A program made the position numbers and the translations under genes. Below the pieces are notes generated by a model. That model ran no database searches, was not told the DNA's origin, and saw nothing but the letters and a program-made list of their open reading frames with translations. A stretch of DNA of 64,000 bases from Zygnema cylindricum (lineage: Eukaryota; Streptophyta; Zygnematophyceae; Zygnematales; Zygnemataceae): positions 124,001-188,000 of the forward strand of contig JBBHKE010000349.1 of the NCBI GenBank assembly GCA_037447655.1, given 5' to 3'. Below, piece after piece: positions 41,224-52,436 of this stretch. Positions within the stretch are counted from its first letter, which is position 1; the number at the start of each line of letters is the position of its first letter.

Positions 41224-42716
41224 CTATTCATTGCTTAATATCAGCCTAAACATCCCTTGGTTACCTTTTTTAGCAGTGAAATAAACTTCCTCCTCAAAAC
41301 TAGCAGTAAAGACTCCTTCCCTAGTGCTAGTATCAAAACCCTTATCATCTAATATAGACGTAGAGATGAGGTTTTTGTTCAGCTCCGGAATAAACAATAC
41401 ATTGGAGAATGTAACTGTGGATGTCTTTCCTTCTACTAACACTTTTAGATCTACCGATCCTACAAGAGTAGTGGTGACTATCCTCCCATCCCCGTACTCT
41501 ATCTCTACGGTGGGAATCTGTCTTATCTTAGTGAACAAGTGTTTATCTTTACACATGTGCATGGATTCACCTGAATCTACAATCTTGTCGGCTTCACCTT
41601 TCAATCCACCGAAAGCACATTTCTACTTTCGTGGTATTTCGACCTCATTTTTCGATTCCAACTCCTCATCCAATAGGAGTTCATCGTCGTCATCCTCGGA
41701 TTCCTCCTCGTGTACCTGTGTCACAAGGGCCTTTTTCTTTCCTCTCGGGGATCCACCGGTCTACCCCTCCTTTAACCGCAACTTGGTTAACTTAGGGCAT
41801 TCAGCCATATAGTGCCCGGGTTTATTACAAAAGTGGCACAAACCCTTAGGTGTCCTTGGTTCGAACTCCTCGGTCTGATTTTTCCGTTCGTCCATTCGAT
41901 AATTTTCAGCCTGTTTCTTAGAATCATTGTTTCTCCAATCGGTCCTAGTTGCCAAAGCTTGCCCACTCTTTCCTCCCCTTCGGATCTCAATTGTATTCTT
42001 CGAACTAGAATCATCCCTACCACTGAATTCTAAATCCACCTTGAGTCCGCCAAGTCCTGCACACGGTTGATTATGTTCTCGAACTCATTGGGCAACTTCA
42101 TCAATAAACAGTTGACTTTTTCCTTTTAACTAAATACTTTTCCAACACTCTGTAGTTCCATGAAAAGTGTAGCAAGCTCATTGCAAAAATCCAACATCTA
42201 TCCCCCTTTGTATACATACTCCTTAACTTTTTGATCAGCCAACTGTTGTTGCTGAATCGTACCACTTCGGTACATCTCTATGAGAGCCATCCAAAGATCA
42301 GATGCCCTTTCTAAGTGAAAATGAGGACATGCAAGTCCTTGAGTAAGATGGCGCAGGATGAAGTGCTTTGCCGCCATATTGTTGAAGTCTTAAGTATCAA
42401 TATCATTCTCCTCGTTCCTCGGAATATGTGACATGAATGCCAAACCAGTTGCTATTGGTGTGGTCGTCTCCTTCTCCTTTCCTTTGTCCACCACCTCTAC
42501 TTCCTTTGTCTCCTTCGTTGAAGATGGATATGCATCTCTAGTGCATCTGCCTCTTGTAAACCCGGGAGGTTTCCTAAGACTGGATGGAAGCCTCACCCGT
42601 CCACTCATTATTGCCCAAATCCGTTTCTCACATAGAGCTCTTGTTATCATACTTTCCTATTATATGAAGCCAGCTCCATTAAATATGGGCACCGTAGATG
42701 GTTGGCCCATAACGTG
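41224..42716 (-). pseudogene. gag: A3 gag and protease
   Basis: Gag is split: 42650-42390 (LCEKRIWAIMSGR), then capsid core with stops, then 42039-41761 with the zinc knuckle CHFCNKPGHYMAEC. A TAG at 41761-41763 sits at exactly the same codon and context as the A1 TAG at 11490. The protease frame (41604-41224) reads IVDSGESMHMC, with Ala of DSGAS changed to Glu; a TAG lies near 41622 before CAFGG. Confidence 0.85.
42700..42714 (-). other. A3 primer-binding site, half-tRNA type, mutated
   Basis: The minus strand reads CGTTATGGGCCAACC, two changes from the A1 site. Confidence 0.65.
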
Positions 42717-43748
42717 CAACTCTGAGACCTCCATAGGACCTTAGAGTAGGCAGCTCACAGGAAGCCTATTGGATAACCCTGATCCCTTTTTGTTTCAGCA
42801 AAAATAACTGCCACCTTGGCAGACAAAAACTTTAACTAACTTCACTCCTGTGAAGGGAAGATTCTTGTGAGTCGATAGCAAAAAGAATCTCTGAATTTGC
42901 TCCCTTGACTAGTAAGTTATGAAGGGTCAAAGTTGACCATTTGTAGAGAAGCTCACTAGGAGAGAGGGTCCAATCTATAAAAAATTTCTAAGTCCTATCT
43001 CTCTCTAAAACTCTATCTACTGAGGTACGGCACCAATCATAATAGTGTATCGTACATAAAGGTTTAAGTGCCAGTGTACTTTATGTACGGCCATTGTACG
43101 ATATGGCAAATAAGCAAACACATTTCATTTGTGGATTCGTTTTTGGAATCCTAGTAGATGCCGTAATCAAATGCGATTGCGCCACGTGGCGATTGATGTG
43201 ACGTGGTCCGCAATCCGCCAAAAATCCATTCCGCGATCTCGGCATGCTTCGTGGCCGTCCGATTAAGCCGGATTTCAATCGTGGCCGTCATAAATACTTG
43301 CGCAATATTTGTTTCGCCTTCGAAATAAAATGCGTGATAATCGTTTCGGAACTACCGAGCGCCATACATTACAAACTGTATCTATGTCGAAATATCCAGT
43401 TGAATGAAATAGTCTACGTGTTAACATGTAAATAAATACTAAACCCTATATCATGTATCTCCGGTTTAGACTAGATGGCTAAGGCTACCGGCTACCGGCT
43501 GCCTTGAAGGACGGCAGGTACCAGGTTCAAATCCTGGGTCCGCCAAGTTCATTTTGGTAAAATCTACCAACCTAATATCTGCCCCCGTCGGGATAGCATA
43601 AGCGGCCATGGCTTTATCTCCCTCTCCAACTTTCAGTGATTGCGACAAGTGTGGGAGCTAGAAAGAGGAGTTAGAGGCAAACTGCCTCTGCTTCTTTTTT
43701 GCATTTTACAAAACCTAGAAAATACTAAAATAACCTTTTTTTTCTACA
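42715..43748 (-). repeat. A3 5' LTR (1034 bp)
   Basis: Plus-strand TGCAACTCTGAGACC ... TTTCTACA. tRNA-like module at 43477-43544 with T-arm CCAGG-TTCAAAT-CCTGG. A hairpin ATTTGTTTC ... GAAATAAAAT lies near 43306-43330. Confidence 0.88.
43477..43544 (+). other. tRNA-like module in A3 5' LTR
   Basis: Same 68-nt layout as 38100-38167, ending GTCCGCC. The T-arm is perfect. Antisense to the element. Confidence 0.58.
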
Positions 43749-43997
43749 CTTTTCTTCGGGGCCATTGGAAAAGTTTCTTCTTCTGAAGTTTGGTCATCTT
43801 TGTAATCCGGGGTATGTGAGCTCGCTTCACCATTATCATTTATTTCCATCTTTATTTCCATTTTCTGGGGCAAGGTGATTTTGTTTAATCTGAAAAAACC
43901 GGTATTTATTATTTCTATATTTCTGCGTGGGAGTTATTTGCACATTCTTAAGGTCGTCTTTTGTTTTTGTATGGATTTCTTGTGGGCCGGATCAGAC
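43749..43997 (+). repeat. Tandem unit copy 2, second part
   Basis: Resumes the unit cut at 37349 and matches unit 1 to about 35960. It ends against the LTR of D1 at 43998. Confidence 0.55.
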
Positions 43998-44898
43998 TGT
44001 TGAAAAGAGGTTATTAATAGTTCACTTCTATATTTTAGTTAGAATATAAAGAGAGAGAAAGAGAGAACCAAAGGCACGCCATGGCTGCCGCATCATTTAG
44101 CAGGAGGTAGAATGAAATCGAATGTATTTTACTATTTGTAGCAAAATACTGCCTCTAGCCGGATTTGAACCGGGGTCTACAGACTTCTATATAGACCTAA
44201 GCCTTATCCATAAAGGCACTAGCGAAACAATATACGTTTTACGTTTCACGCAAGTTTATCTATTTGTTAAATAGACTAATTTGCAGCATACTAACAAAAA
44301 CACGCATTAGTCAATTCATCCATAGAAACGAATCAAAGCCACATAAAAACAAATGATCGGACGGCCACAATTGTAGCCGCCACCCGCAATAAAATTTCGG
44401 CGGCCTTTGGGGATAGCGTCACGCAACGCCACGTGGCACCATACTATTGGATACTGGAGAAGATGGGAGGATGAACCATGGCTCCCGTTTTGACCAGAGT
44501 CACTTTGAAAGCCATGTCGTACAATGGCCGTACAATAAGTACATCACCTAGTGTACCTTCTTCTACTTTATAGTGATTCTATTGGACTAGGGTTTAGTAG
44601 TAGGCAGTCGTAAGTAGGCACACCGAGACTTAGTGAAATTTAGGTACCTCTCTCTAATAGAGCTTGTAACTATAAAGGTCATCTTTGACCAGCCATAACT
44701 TACTCCTCGAGGAGCAAATTCAGTGATTCTTTTTGCGTTTGACTCGAGGAGTCTTGTCCTCACAGGGGTGAGAGAGGTCAAAATATTTTTTTGCTTGGGC
44801 GGCGCTTATTCAGCGGGAAAGTAGAAGGGGCAGATATTATCCTAGAGGCTTTACAAAGGCTGCTCATTCTTTGGGTCAATGGAGACCACATAATTTCA
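43998..44898 (+). repeat. D1 5' LTR (901 bp)
   Basis: TGTTGAAAAGAGGTTATTAA ... ATTTCA. Contains the tRNA-like module (44150-44218, minus) and twin stem-loops CTCCTCGAGGAG (44703-44714) and GACTC-GAG-GAGTC (44741-44753). Confidence 0.88.
44150..44218 (-). other. tRNA-like module in D1 5' LTR
   Basis: Minus strand, 69 nt. Acceptor ends TGCCTTT and AGAGGCA pair at all seven positions (one G-T). An A-box-like TATGGATAAGGC follows directly. T-arm CCGG-TTCAAAT-CCGG (B box GGTTCAAATCC). The anticodon region has a stem GGTCTA/TAGACC but a 12-nt loop, so a working tRNA is unlikely. Confidence 0.62.
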
Positions 44899-44913
44899 CG
44901 TTATGGGGCCACC
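44899..44913 (+). other. D1 primer-binding site, half-tRNA type, mutated
   Basis: CGTTATGGGGCCACC, two changes from the A1 site. Confidence 0.65.
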
Positions 44914-45935
44914 CTCTAAAGTGCCCATATTTAATGGATCAGACTTTCTTTATTGGGAAATGATGATGGAGGGAGAACTATTTGAGAAACACCTATGGGG
45001 CATAGTGTCCGGACAAGTTTGATGCCCTCCTCCACCTAGGTTTGGAGGAATGCGTTTTTTTGGCACCTCCGCCTCTACAATAGGTAGAACAGCTGCCACC
45101 ATCACTGAGGATGAAGACGAGGAAGGAGAGGAGATTGTCATGGAAGGAGAAATGGGAGGAGCAAGTGACACCATTGCTAAAGTCAATATCGGTAGCAGCA
45201 CCACCAACAACGGCGACAAGGGTTCAGATCGAAAGATCAGAGTATGAAAAGTGGAACTACAAAGACAAGGTTGCTAAGCTCTTAATTCTTAAAAGTATAG
45301 CAAATGGCATTGCCATTTCCTTTATGCATGTCAAATACTCATCTCAGATTTGGATATCACTAGTAAACAAATATAACAGTGGATCATTGCAACAGCAACA
45401 GTTGGCAGAAAACAAGATTGCAACTTATACTTATACGGGAGGAATAATAAATAATTATTGCAATGATATAGCTCGATAGTGCATGTAACTCATGGTCTGA
45501 GAGACAAAGAGTGAACACATTAATGATGAAACTACTTGTAGAGTATGAGAATATCATTAATCGATTGCAGGACATATGAGATAAAAATTGGAATTGAGAT
45601 GACACAATGGGAATGATTTTAGTGAAAGAAAGCACCATAGAGCTTAGGAAAAGGAGTCCAAGTGTTCAAGCATTGTCTGCAGGAGCTGATTGGCGGAAGC
45701 GTGATGAGGAGAGAGAGAAAGAACCCTATCGAAACTTTAGAGGAAGAGGAAAAGGAGGTGGCAAATTTGATAGACAAGGGAGAGGAACTTCTCGAGGATG
45801 ATTATGTCACTTCTGCAAGAAACCAAGACACTATATGGCAGATTGTGGCAAACTTCCAGATCTTCGACAAAAAGATAGGGAGGGACCTCAAGAAATGGAG
45901 GAAAGAAAAAGGCTTTCCTAACTCAACTTCATGAT
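44905..45935 (+). pseudogene. gag: D1 gag, broken
   Basis: The start resembles the other copies (near 44925-45020: VPIFNGSDFLYWEMMM, FEKHLWGI with a stop). 45111-45479 in one frame carries YEKWNYKDKVAKLLIL, QIWISLVNKYNSGSLQQQQL and then stops. 45601-45801 gives VKESTIELRKRSPSVQ and DWRKRD. The zinc knuckle near 45805-45850 is shifted out of frame (CHFCKKPRHYMADC by eye, Gly changed to Arg). Confidence 0.78.
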
Positions 45936-46960
45936 GAGCAAGAGAACGAAGAAACCGAACACGAAGAGGAGCTTGAGGAGCTTGAGGAGCTACTTCTTAA
46001 TCCGAAACACACTGAAAAGCATGTTGACATTCCACGGAGACAAAAGTGTGCTTTCGGAGGTAAGAGGCATCCACTTGAAGATGGGTCGATCATAGACTCA
46101 CGGGCCTCAATGCATATGTGCAAAGATAAAAGGTGGTTCACTAAACTGAGAAAGATTCCAACTGTTGAGATAGAGTACGGAGATGGTCGAGTAGAAACCA
46201 CAAGTCTTGTTGGAACTGTTGACTTGAAGGTTCTAGTTGATGGAAAGGCCTCAATTGTAACACTCTTAGACGTTCTTTACATTCCACAGCTTAGTAAGAA
46301 CTTGGTCTCAAAAGCTGTCTTAGATGAAAATGAGTTTGAAACAGGAACTAGGAAAGGAATCTTCACAGCAAGCTTTGATAATGAGGTTTATTTCATAGCT
46401 GAGATGGGCAGTCAGGGAATGTTCAGAATTGTTTTTTGCAATGAAAAGAGTGTTCTCTACTCGTGTACAAGTGAGATGATGCTTTGGCACAAAAGGTTGG
46501 GGCATGTGCATCTAGATAGATTAAAGAAAATGAAGATAAAGGGAATAGTGGAGGGTATTACTTTTGAGGATGATGAGACCTTTGATGATTGCAGTGGATG
46601 TGCCCAAGGGATGATTCATAGACTTCCATTTCCAAGGCAATCACAATTAGGAGAGAGAAAGTATTCGATCTAATTCACACCGATGTTTGGAGACATGCTA
46701 GATATGCTTAACATAGGGGGAAGAGGTGGATGTTAACTATCACAGATGATTGGTCTAGATACACGAAGGTATACTTTCTCTAACATAAGTCAAAGGTATT
46801 GGGATGTTTCAAAGAGTATAAAGTATGGAGTGAAAAACTACACGAAACCTAAATAAAAAGGATAAGAAGTGATAATGGGAAAGAATACACCTCATGGGAA
46901 TTTGATGAATATCTTAAGGAAGAAGGAATTCATCACAAAAATGTTCCCTATAACCCGGAA
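45936..46960 (+). pseudogene. pol: D1 protease and integrase N-terminal half
   Basis: IPRRQKCAFGG leads to SIIDSRASMHMC, with the catalytic D-S-G Gly changed to Arg. 46110-46673 then runs through IEYGDGRVETTSLVGTVDLK, the pre-integrase zinc site (LWHKRLGHVHLDRL, CSGCAQGMIHRLPF) and into a frameshift. HTDVW is recognisable near 46676, TDDWSRYTKVYF near 46745 followed by a stop, and RSDNGKEYTS near 46867. Confidence 0.84.
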
Positions 46961-47716
46961 CAAAATGGAGTAGCAAAAAGAGTGAATAGAACTTTAGGAG
47001 ATATGTCTAAAAGTATGTTAAATGATAAGAGGATAGGGTTGCAGTTTTGGGCGGAGTCTATGAACTATGCTAATTTCATCAAAAATAGAGTCCTAACTTC
47101 AGCAAATAAAGAGGAAACTCCGTATGAGAGGTGGACAGGAAGAAAGCCTGATTTGTCTAGTTTGAGAGTGTTCGGAAGTCAAGTCTACAGTTTGGATTCC
47201 GATAAGACTAAATGGAAGTTAGAGGGGAGAGGGAAGCCAGGATATCTTGTAGGATATGATGAGAGCACAAAAAGATACCGAGTGTATGACTTGAAAAAGA
47301 AAGATATAATTTTGGTAAAAAACATAGTGGTGATGAATGAAGAGAAGTCCATTTATCCATTCAAATATAACAAGGAAGACAAAATCAGATTTGAAACGGA
47401 TCAGTTTTGTGACTTTGACTTTGAAAATGAAGAGAAGGAAGAGGGAGAAAAAGAAAAATCTGCAGATCTACCAAAGGAGAAGGAGGAAAGGACAACATCC
47501 GTGGCAACACCACAATACGAAGTGGAAACCGATGAGGAACTTGATGAGACAGTGGAATTGGAAGATAGGGGAGCTGAAAATCTCCCTAAACGAAACCCAA
47601 AGATGCCTTCCATACCGATTTCCGATTTTGAAGGGGGAAAAGAAGTGGTAAAACGACTTCAAGAAAGACAAGAAAATAACCAACTCACAAAGATGTCTCA
47701 CCTAGATGAACCTTAG
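46961..47716 (+). CDS. pol: D1 integrase C-terminal part and acidic linker
   Basis: Open from EQNGVAKRVNRTL (Glu region; Glu of VAER is Lys) through [52 protein letters not shown], then a Glu/Lys-rich linker and SIPISDFEGGKEVVKRLQER. Ends at TAG 47714 replacing Gln (DEP-QTY). Confidence 0.85.
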   Translation, partial: QNGVAKRVNRTLGDMSKSMLNDKRIGLQFWAESMNYANFIKNRVLTSANKEETPYERWTGRKPDLSSLRVFGSQVYSLDSDKTKWKLEGRGKPGYLVGYDESTKRYRVYDLKKKDIILVKNIVVMNEEKSIYPFKYNKEDKIRFETDQFCDFDFENEEKEEGEKEKSADLPKEKEERTTSVATPQYEVETDEELDETVELEDRGAENLPKRNPKMPSIPISDFEGGKEVVKRLQERQENNQLTKMSHLDEP

Positions 47717-49294
47717 ACATACTTAGAGGCCATAAACACTCCAGAAAGTAGCCGGTGGATCACAGCTATAAATGAAGAAATGACCTCTATCATGGAAGGC
47801 AATACATGGGAGTTGGTAGATTGTCCACTGGACCGAAAACCGATCGGATGAAAGTAGGTTTTTAAACTTAAATTAAACCCGGATAATACCATTGAGAGGT
47901 ACAAAGCTAGGTCAGTTGAAAAAGGTTATATTCAGAAAGAGGGGATAGACTACGAAGAAACTTTTGCACCAGTAGTCAGATTTCCTTATGTTAGAATCCT
48001 TTTAAGTATAGCCGCAACGGAGGATTTGGAAATCCACCAGATGGATATGAAAACGGCTTTTTTGCACGGAGAGTTGGAAGAAGAAATTTACATGAGGCAA
48101 CCGGAAGGATTCATGGAAAGTGGGAAAGAAAAAAAAAATTGCAAACTGATAAAATCACTCTATGGGCATAAGCAAGCCCCGGAACAGTGGAATATAAAGC
48201 TCGGCAAATTTCTGACCGGTTTGGGGTATATCAGAATTAGTTCACATCACTCCATATATTTATTTGAGGATGAGGATTCAGTGATATTTATTGCTATTTA
48301 TGTGGATGATTTGTTGGTCTTAGGTAAGTCCTTAGATAAATTAAACAAACTAAAACGAGATCTTAGAAACCGCTTTGACATGAAAGATCTCGGCAAAGCA
48401 AAGTACATTTTGGGAATTCAAATGGAGAAAGATATAGGGAATAAGATTATAAGACTCACTCACAAAGAAACAATTAGTAATATGCTAGAAAATTTTCAAA
48501 TGGAGAAAGCAAACGGATGTACTACTGCCATAGATTTGAAGAAAGTGTGTGAGGGGAGTGAAGAGGAAGGAATATTGATCATTAATGATGAGATGGATGA
48601 GATAGAAAGAAAATTTATGGAAAATATCCCTTATCGCCATATTGTAGGCAGTTTAATATATTTTATGAATTGTACCCGGCCAGATAAAGCTGCAGCCGTA
48701 GGAGTCCTCAGCAAGAGTCTAGATGAACCAAGAAAGAGAGACTGGGAGGCTGCCAAAAGGGTGATGAGGTATTTGGTGGGGACAAGGGAATTGTGGTTGC
48801 ATTTGGGAGGGGAGCACACTGACATCACAACCTGGAGTGATGCCAATTGTGGAGATGTGCCTTTAAGGCGGTGTACGATTGGATATGTGTTGCAAATTGG
48901 ACCTGGTGCATGCTGTTGGAGTAGCAAGCAACAGAAAGTAGTTGCTCAGTCCACTATGGAGGTTGAATACATGGCTTCGTGTGCTGCTACCAAAGAATTA
49001 ATGTGGGTGAAATCTCTTCTTGAAGAACTTGGGTTCATGAAGACAGGAACTCAAAATGTTTTTTGTGATACTCAAGCTGTTTGTTCTATTGTAGCTAATC
49101 CGAAACATCACTTCAAAGCTAAGCATATGGATATTAGACTAAGCTTTGTCAAAGAGAAGGTTGGAAATAGAATTATTAAATTGGTTCATAAAACTGATAG
49201 AAAAATGATTGCAGACATGATGACGAAACTAGTACCTTCCCCTAAGTCGATTTATTGTAGAGAAAAATGTGGATTAAAATTGAAAAGTGACTAA
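47717..49294 (+). CDS. pol: D1 reverse transcriptase and RNase H
   Basis: Two stops near 47850 (replacing Cys and Trp of GCKWVFKLKL), then open, certainly from 48026: MDMKTAFLHGELEEEIYMRQ, YGHKQAPEQWN, catalytic YVDDLLVL, GKAKYILGIQME, GSLIYFMNCTRPD. RNase H follows with WSDANCGDVP (Asp), QSTMEVEYMAS (Glu) and FCDTQAVCSI (Asp; usual Asn is Thr). It ends ADMMTKLVPSPKSIY and TAA 49292. Catalytic Asp residues remain, but several conserved neighbours have changed. Confidence 0.88.
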
Positions 49295-49298
49295 GAAT

Positions 49299-49983
49299 TA
49301 AAGGGAGTGTTGAAAAGAGGTAATTAATAGTTCACTTCTATAGTTTAGTTAGAATGTAAAGAGAGAGAAAGAGAGAACCAAAGGCACGCTATGGCCGCCG
49401 CGTCATTTATGAGGGAGAATGAAATAGAAGGTATTTTACTATTTGTAGCAAAATACTGCCTATAGCCGGATTTGAACCGGGACCTACGGAACACTATTTA
49501 GACCTTAGCCTTATCCATTAAAGCACTAACGAAACGATATACGTCTTACGTTTCATGCATATTTATCTATTTGTTAAACATGCTAATGTGCAGCTTACTA
49601 CCGAAAACACGCATTAATCAATTCATGCATGGAAGCGAATCGAAACAGCATAAATACAAATGATCGGACGGCCACAATTGCAGCCGCCACACGCAATAAA
49701 CTTTCGGCGGCCTTTGGGGATAGCGTCACGCGACGCCACGTGGCACCATACTATTGGATACCGTAGAAGATGGGAGAAGGAACCATGGCTCCTGTTTTGA
49801 CAAGCGTCACTTTGAAAGCCATGTCGTATTATGGCCGTACAATAAGTACATCGCCTAATGTACCTTCTTGTACTATATAGTGTTTCTATTGGACTAGGGT
49901 TTAGTAGTAGGCAGTCGTAAGTAGGCAGACCATGACTTAGTGAAATTTAGGTACCTCTCTCTAAGAGAGCTTGTAACTATAAC
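49299..49983 (+). repeat. D1 polypurine tract and truncated 3' LTR (from 49308)
   Basis: aaagggag precedes TGTTGAAAAGAGGTAATTAA. The LTR matches the 5' LTR up to gagcttgtaactataa and then breaks at about 49983. tRNA-like module at 49457-49525 on the minus strand. Confidence 0.85.
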
Positions 49984-50372
49984 GCCAAAAATCTCACTTC
50001 GCGTGGCGGCTATAATACCGACCGTCCGATCAAAACATATTTTACACGGTTCAGATTCGCGTACATACAGAAATTGCTCCTTTTGGTTAGTCTGCTGTTA
50101 ATTAGCTGTTTCGTTAATGTTTATATATTTATGAAACCCGTCACGTGTATCGTTTCGTAATGCCTTAATTGTTAAGGCGTTAGGCTATAGAGAATCTAGA
50201 GGTCAAAGGTTCAAATCTAGACTTAGGCATCATTTTAGTAAAATACCCTTAACTGCAAAAATTGCCACTTTCTAAATATGGCAGCAGCCATAGCGCGCCT
50301 TTGATCCTCACTCTCTTTCTTTAAAACAAAACTAAAATAGGAAAGTGAACTATTAATTACCTCTTTTCAACA
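49984..50372 (-). repeat. D2 3' LTR fragment (389 bp)
   Basis: Plus-strand end ...ACCTCTTTTCAACA is the reverse complement of the D LTR start. The tRNA-like module is on the plus strand at 50161-50229. Confidence 0.85.
50161..50229 (+). other. tRNA-like module in D2 3' LTR
   Basis: 69 nt; acceptor ends TGCCTTA/TTAGGCA pair at six of seven positions; A-box-like TTGTTAAGGCG; B box GGTTCAAATCT. The T-stem is poor. Antisense to the element, like the others. Confidence 0.52.
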
Positions 50373-50385
50373 CTCCCCTTAATTC

Positions 50386-51018
50386 CTAGTCACTTTTGAA
50401 TTTTAATCCACAGTTTTCTCTGCAATAAATCAACTTAGGGGAAGGCACTGCTTTTGTCATCATATCTGCAATCATTTCTCTATCAGTTTTATGAACCAGT
50501 TTAATAATTTTATTTTCTACCTTCTCTTTGACAAAGCTTTGTCTAATGTCTATATGCTTAGCTTTGAAATGATGTTTCGGATTAGCTGCAATAGAGATAA
50601 CAGCTTGATTATCACAAAAAACATTTTGAGTTCCAGACTTCATGAACCCAAGTTCTTCAAGAAGAGATTTAACCCACATTAACTCTTTAGTGGCAACACA
50701 TGAAGCCATGTATTCAGCCTCCATAGTGGAATGAGCAACTACTTTTTGTTGCTTGCTACTCCAACAACATGCACCGGATCCAATTTGCAACACATATCCA
50801 GTCGTACACCTCGTTAAAGGTACATCTCCATAACTGGCATCACTCCAAGTGGTGATATCAGTGTGCTCCCCTCCCATATGTAACCATAATTCCCTTGTCA
50901 CCACCAGATACCTCATCACCCTTTTGGCAGCCTTCCAATATCTCTTTCTTGGTTCATTTAGATTTCTACTAAGGACACCTACAACTGCAGCTATATCTGG
51001 ACGGGTACAGTTTATAAA
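50386..51018 (-). CDS. pol: D2 RNase H
   Basis: From 50919: MRYLVVTRELWLHMGG, WSDASYGDVP (Asp), CCWSSKQQKVVAHSTMEAEY (Glu), FCDNQAVISI (Asp), then ADMMTKAVPSPKLIY and a stop before the purine tract. The few codons upstream (FINCTRPDIA) follow a TAA that replaces Tyr/Phe after GSLI. The triad is intact. Confidence 0.87.
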   Translation of the reverse strand, partial: FINCTRPDIAAVVGVLSRNLNEPRKRYWKAAKRVMRYLVVTRELWLHMGGEHTDITTWSDASYGDVPLTRCTTGYVLQIGSGACCWSSKQQKVVAHSTMEAEYMASCVATKELMWVKSLLEELGFMKSGTQNVFCDNQAVISIAANPKHHFKAKHIDIRQSFVKEKVENKIIKLVHKTDREMIADMMTKAVPSPKLIYCRENCGLKFKSD

Positions 51019-52398
51019 TTAAATTAAACTGCCTACAATCTGCCGATAAGGGATATTTTCCATAATTTTTTTTTCTATCTCATCCATCTGATGATTAATG
51101 ATCAATATTCCTCCCTCTTCACTCCCCTCACTCACTTTCTTCAAATCCATGGGAGTAGTACATTCGTTTGCTTTCTCCATTTGAAATTTTTCTAGCATAT
51201 TACCGATTGCTTCTTTTTGAATGAGTCTTATAATTCTATTCCGTCTATCTCTCTCCATCTGAATTCCCAAAATGTACTTTGCTTCGCCAAGATCTTTCAT
51301 ATCAAAACTGCTTCTAAGATTCCGTTTTAGTTTGTTAATTTTATCTAAAGACTTGCTTAAGACCAACAAATCATCCACATAAATAGCAATAAATATCACT
51401 CCATTCTCATCCTCAAATAAATATATAGAGTGATATAAACTAATTCTGATATACCCCAAACCAGTCAGAAATTCGTCGAGCTTTATATTCCACTGTCGCG
51501 GGGCTTGCTTAAGCCAATAGAGTGATTTTATCAGTTTGCAAACTTTGTTTTCTTCCCCACTTTCCACGAATCCTTTTGGTTGCCTCATGTAAATTTCTTC
51601 TTCCAACTCTCCGTGCAAAAAGGCCGTTTTAATATCCACTTGGTGGATTTCCATATCCTCCGCTGGGGCTATACTTAAAAGGATTCTAACATAAGGAAAT
51701 CTGACTACAGGTGCAAAGGTTTCTTCGTAGTTTATCCCCTCTTTCTGAGTATAACCTTTTGCAACTAACCTAGCTTTGTACCTCTTAATGGTATTATCCG
51801 GGTTTAATTTAAGTTTAAACACCCACTTATATCCGATCGGTTTTCGGTCCGGTGGACAATCTACCAACTCCCATGTATTGGCTTCCGTGATAGAGGCCAT
51901 TTTTTCATTTATAGTTGTGATCCACTGGCTACTTTTTGGAGTGTTTATGGCCTCTAAGTATGTTTGAGGTTCATGTGGGTGAGACATCTTTGTGAGTTGA
52001 TTATTTACTTGTCTTTCTTGAAGTCGTTTACTACTTCTTCTTCCCCTTTCAAAATCGGACGCCGGTATGGAAGGCATCCTTGGGTTTCGATTTGGGAGAT
52101 TTTTCAGCTCCCATATCTTCCAATTCTGGTGTCTCATCAAGTTCCTCATCGGTATCACTTCGTATTGTGGCGTTGCCTCGGGTGTTGTCCTTTCCTCCTT
52201 CTCCTTTGGTAGATCTGCAGATTTTTCTTTTTCTCCCTCTTCCTTGTCTTCATTTTCAAAGTCAAAAATAGAAAACTGATCCGTTTCAAATCTGATTTTG
52301 ACTTCCCTATTATATTTGAATGGATCAATGGACTTCTCTTCATTCATCACCACTATGTGTTTTACCAGAATTATATCTCTCTTTTTCAAGTCATACAC
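51019..52398 (-). CDS. pol: D2 linker and reverse transcriptase
   Basis: 459 codons open. YDLKKRDIILVKH, acidic linker, SIPASDFERGRRSSKRLQER, then RT blocks YKWVFKLKLNPDNTIKRYKA, VDIKTAFLHGELEEEI, YWLKQAPRQWNIK, catalytic YVDDLLVL and GEAKYILGIQMERD. It ends at a stop after RQIVGSLI. Best-preserved D-family RT in the window. Confidence 0.9.
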   Translation of the reverse strand: MYDLKKRDIILVKHIVVMNEEKSIDPFKYNREVKIRFETDQFSIFDFENEDKEEGEKEKSADLPKEKEERTTPEATPQYEVIPMRNLMRHQNWKIWELKNLPNRNPRMPSIPASDFERGRRSSKRLQERQVNNQLTKMSHPHEPQTYLEAINTPKSSQWITTINEKMASITEANTWELVDCPPDRKPIGYKWVFKLKLNPDNTIKRYKARLVAKGYTQKEGINYEETFAPVVRFPYVRILLSIAPAEDMEIHQVDIKTAFLHGELEEEIYMRQPKGFVESGEENKVCKLIKSLYWLKQAPRQWNIKLDEFLTGLGYIRISLYHSIYLFEDENGVIFIAIYVDDLLVLSKSLDKINKLKRNLRSSFDMKDLGEAKYILGIQMERDRRNRIIRLIQKEAIGNMLEKFQMEKANECTTPMDLKKVSEGSEEGGILIINHQMDEIEKKIMENIPYRQIVGSLI

Positions 52399-52436
52399 TC
52401 GGATCCTTTTGTGCTCTCATCATATCCTACAAGATA

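Larger units (their letters stand above)
37350..43748 (-). mobile_element. Ty1/copia A3 (diverged A-family), minus strand, inserted in the tandem unit
   Basis: 3' LTR 37350-38371, pol and gag in reverse, primer site 42700-42714, 5' LTR 42715-43748. Flanking 5-mers CTTGT (37345-37349) and CTTTT (43749-43753) fit a target duplication with one later change. Many frameshifts and stops. LTRs are clearly more diverged from each other than those of A1 or E1. The RNase H C-terminus is shortened. Confidence 0.9.
43998..49983 (+). mobile_element. Ty1/copia D1, 3' LTR truncated
   Basis: 5' LTR 43998-44898, primer site, gag to RNase H, polypurine tract, and 3' LTR from 49308 cut at 49983, where an inverted D2 LTR starts. 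The family is distinct from A (LTR start TGTTGAAAAGAGG) but its pol resembles A strongly. The frame is broken in gag, integrase and the start of RT. Confidence 0.9.
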
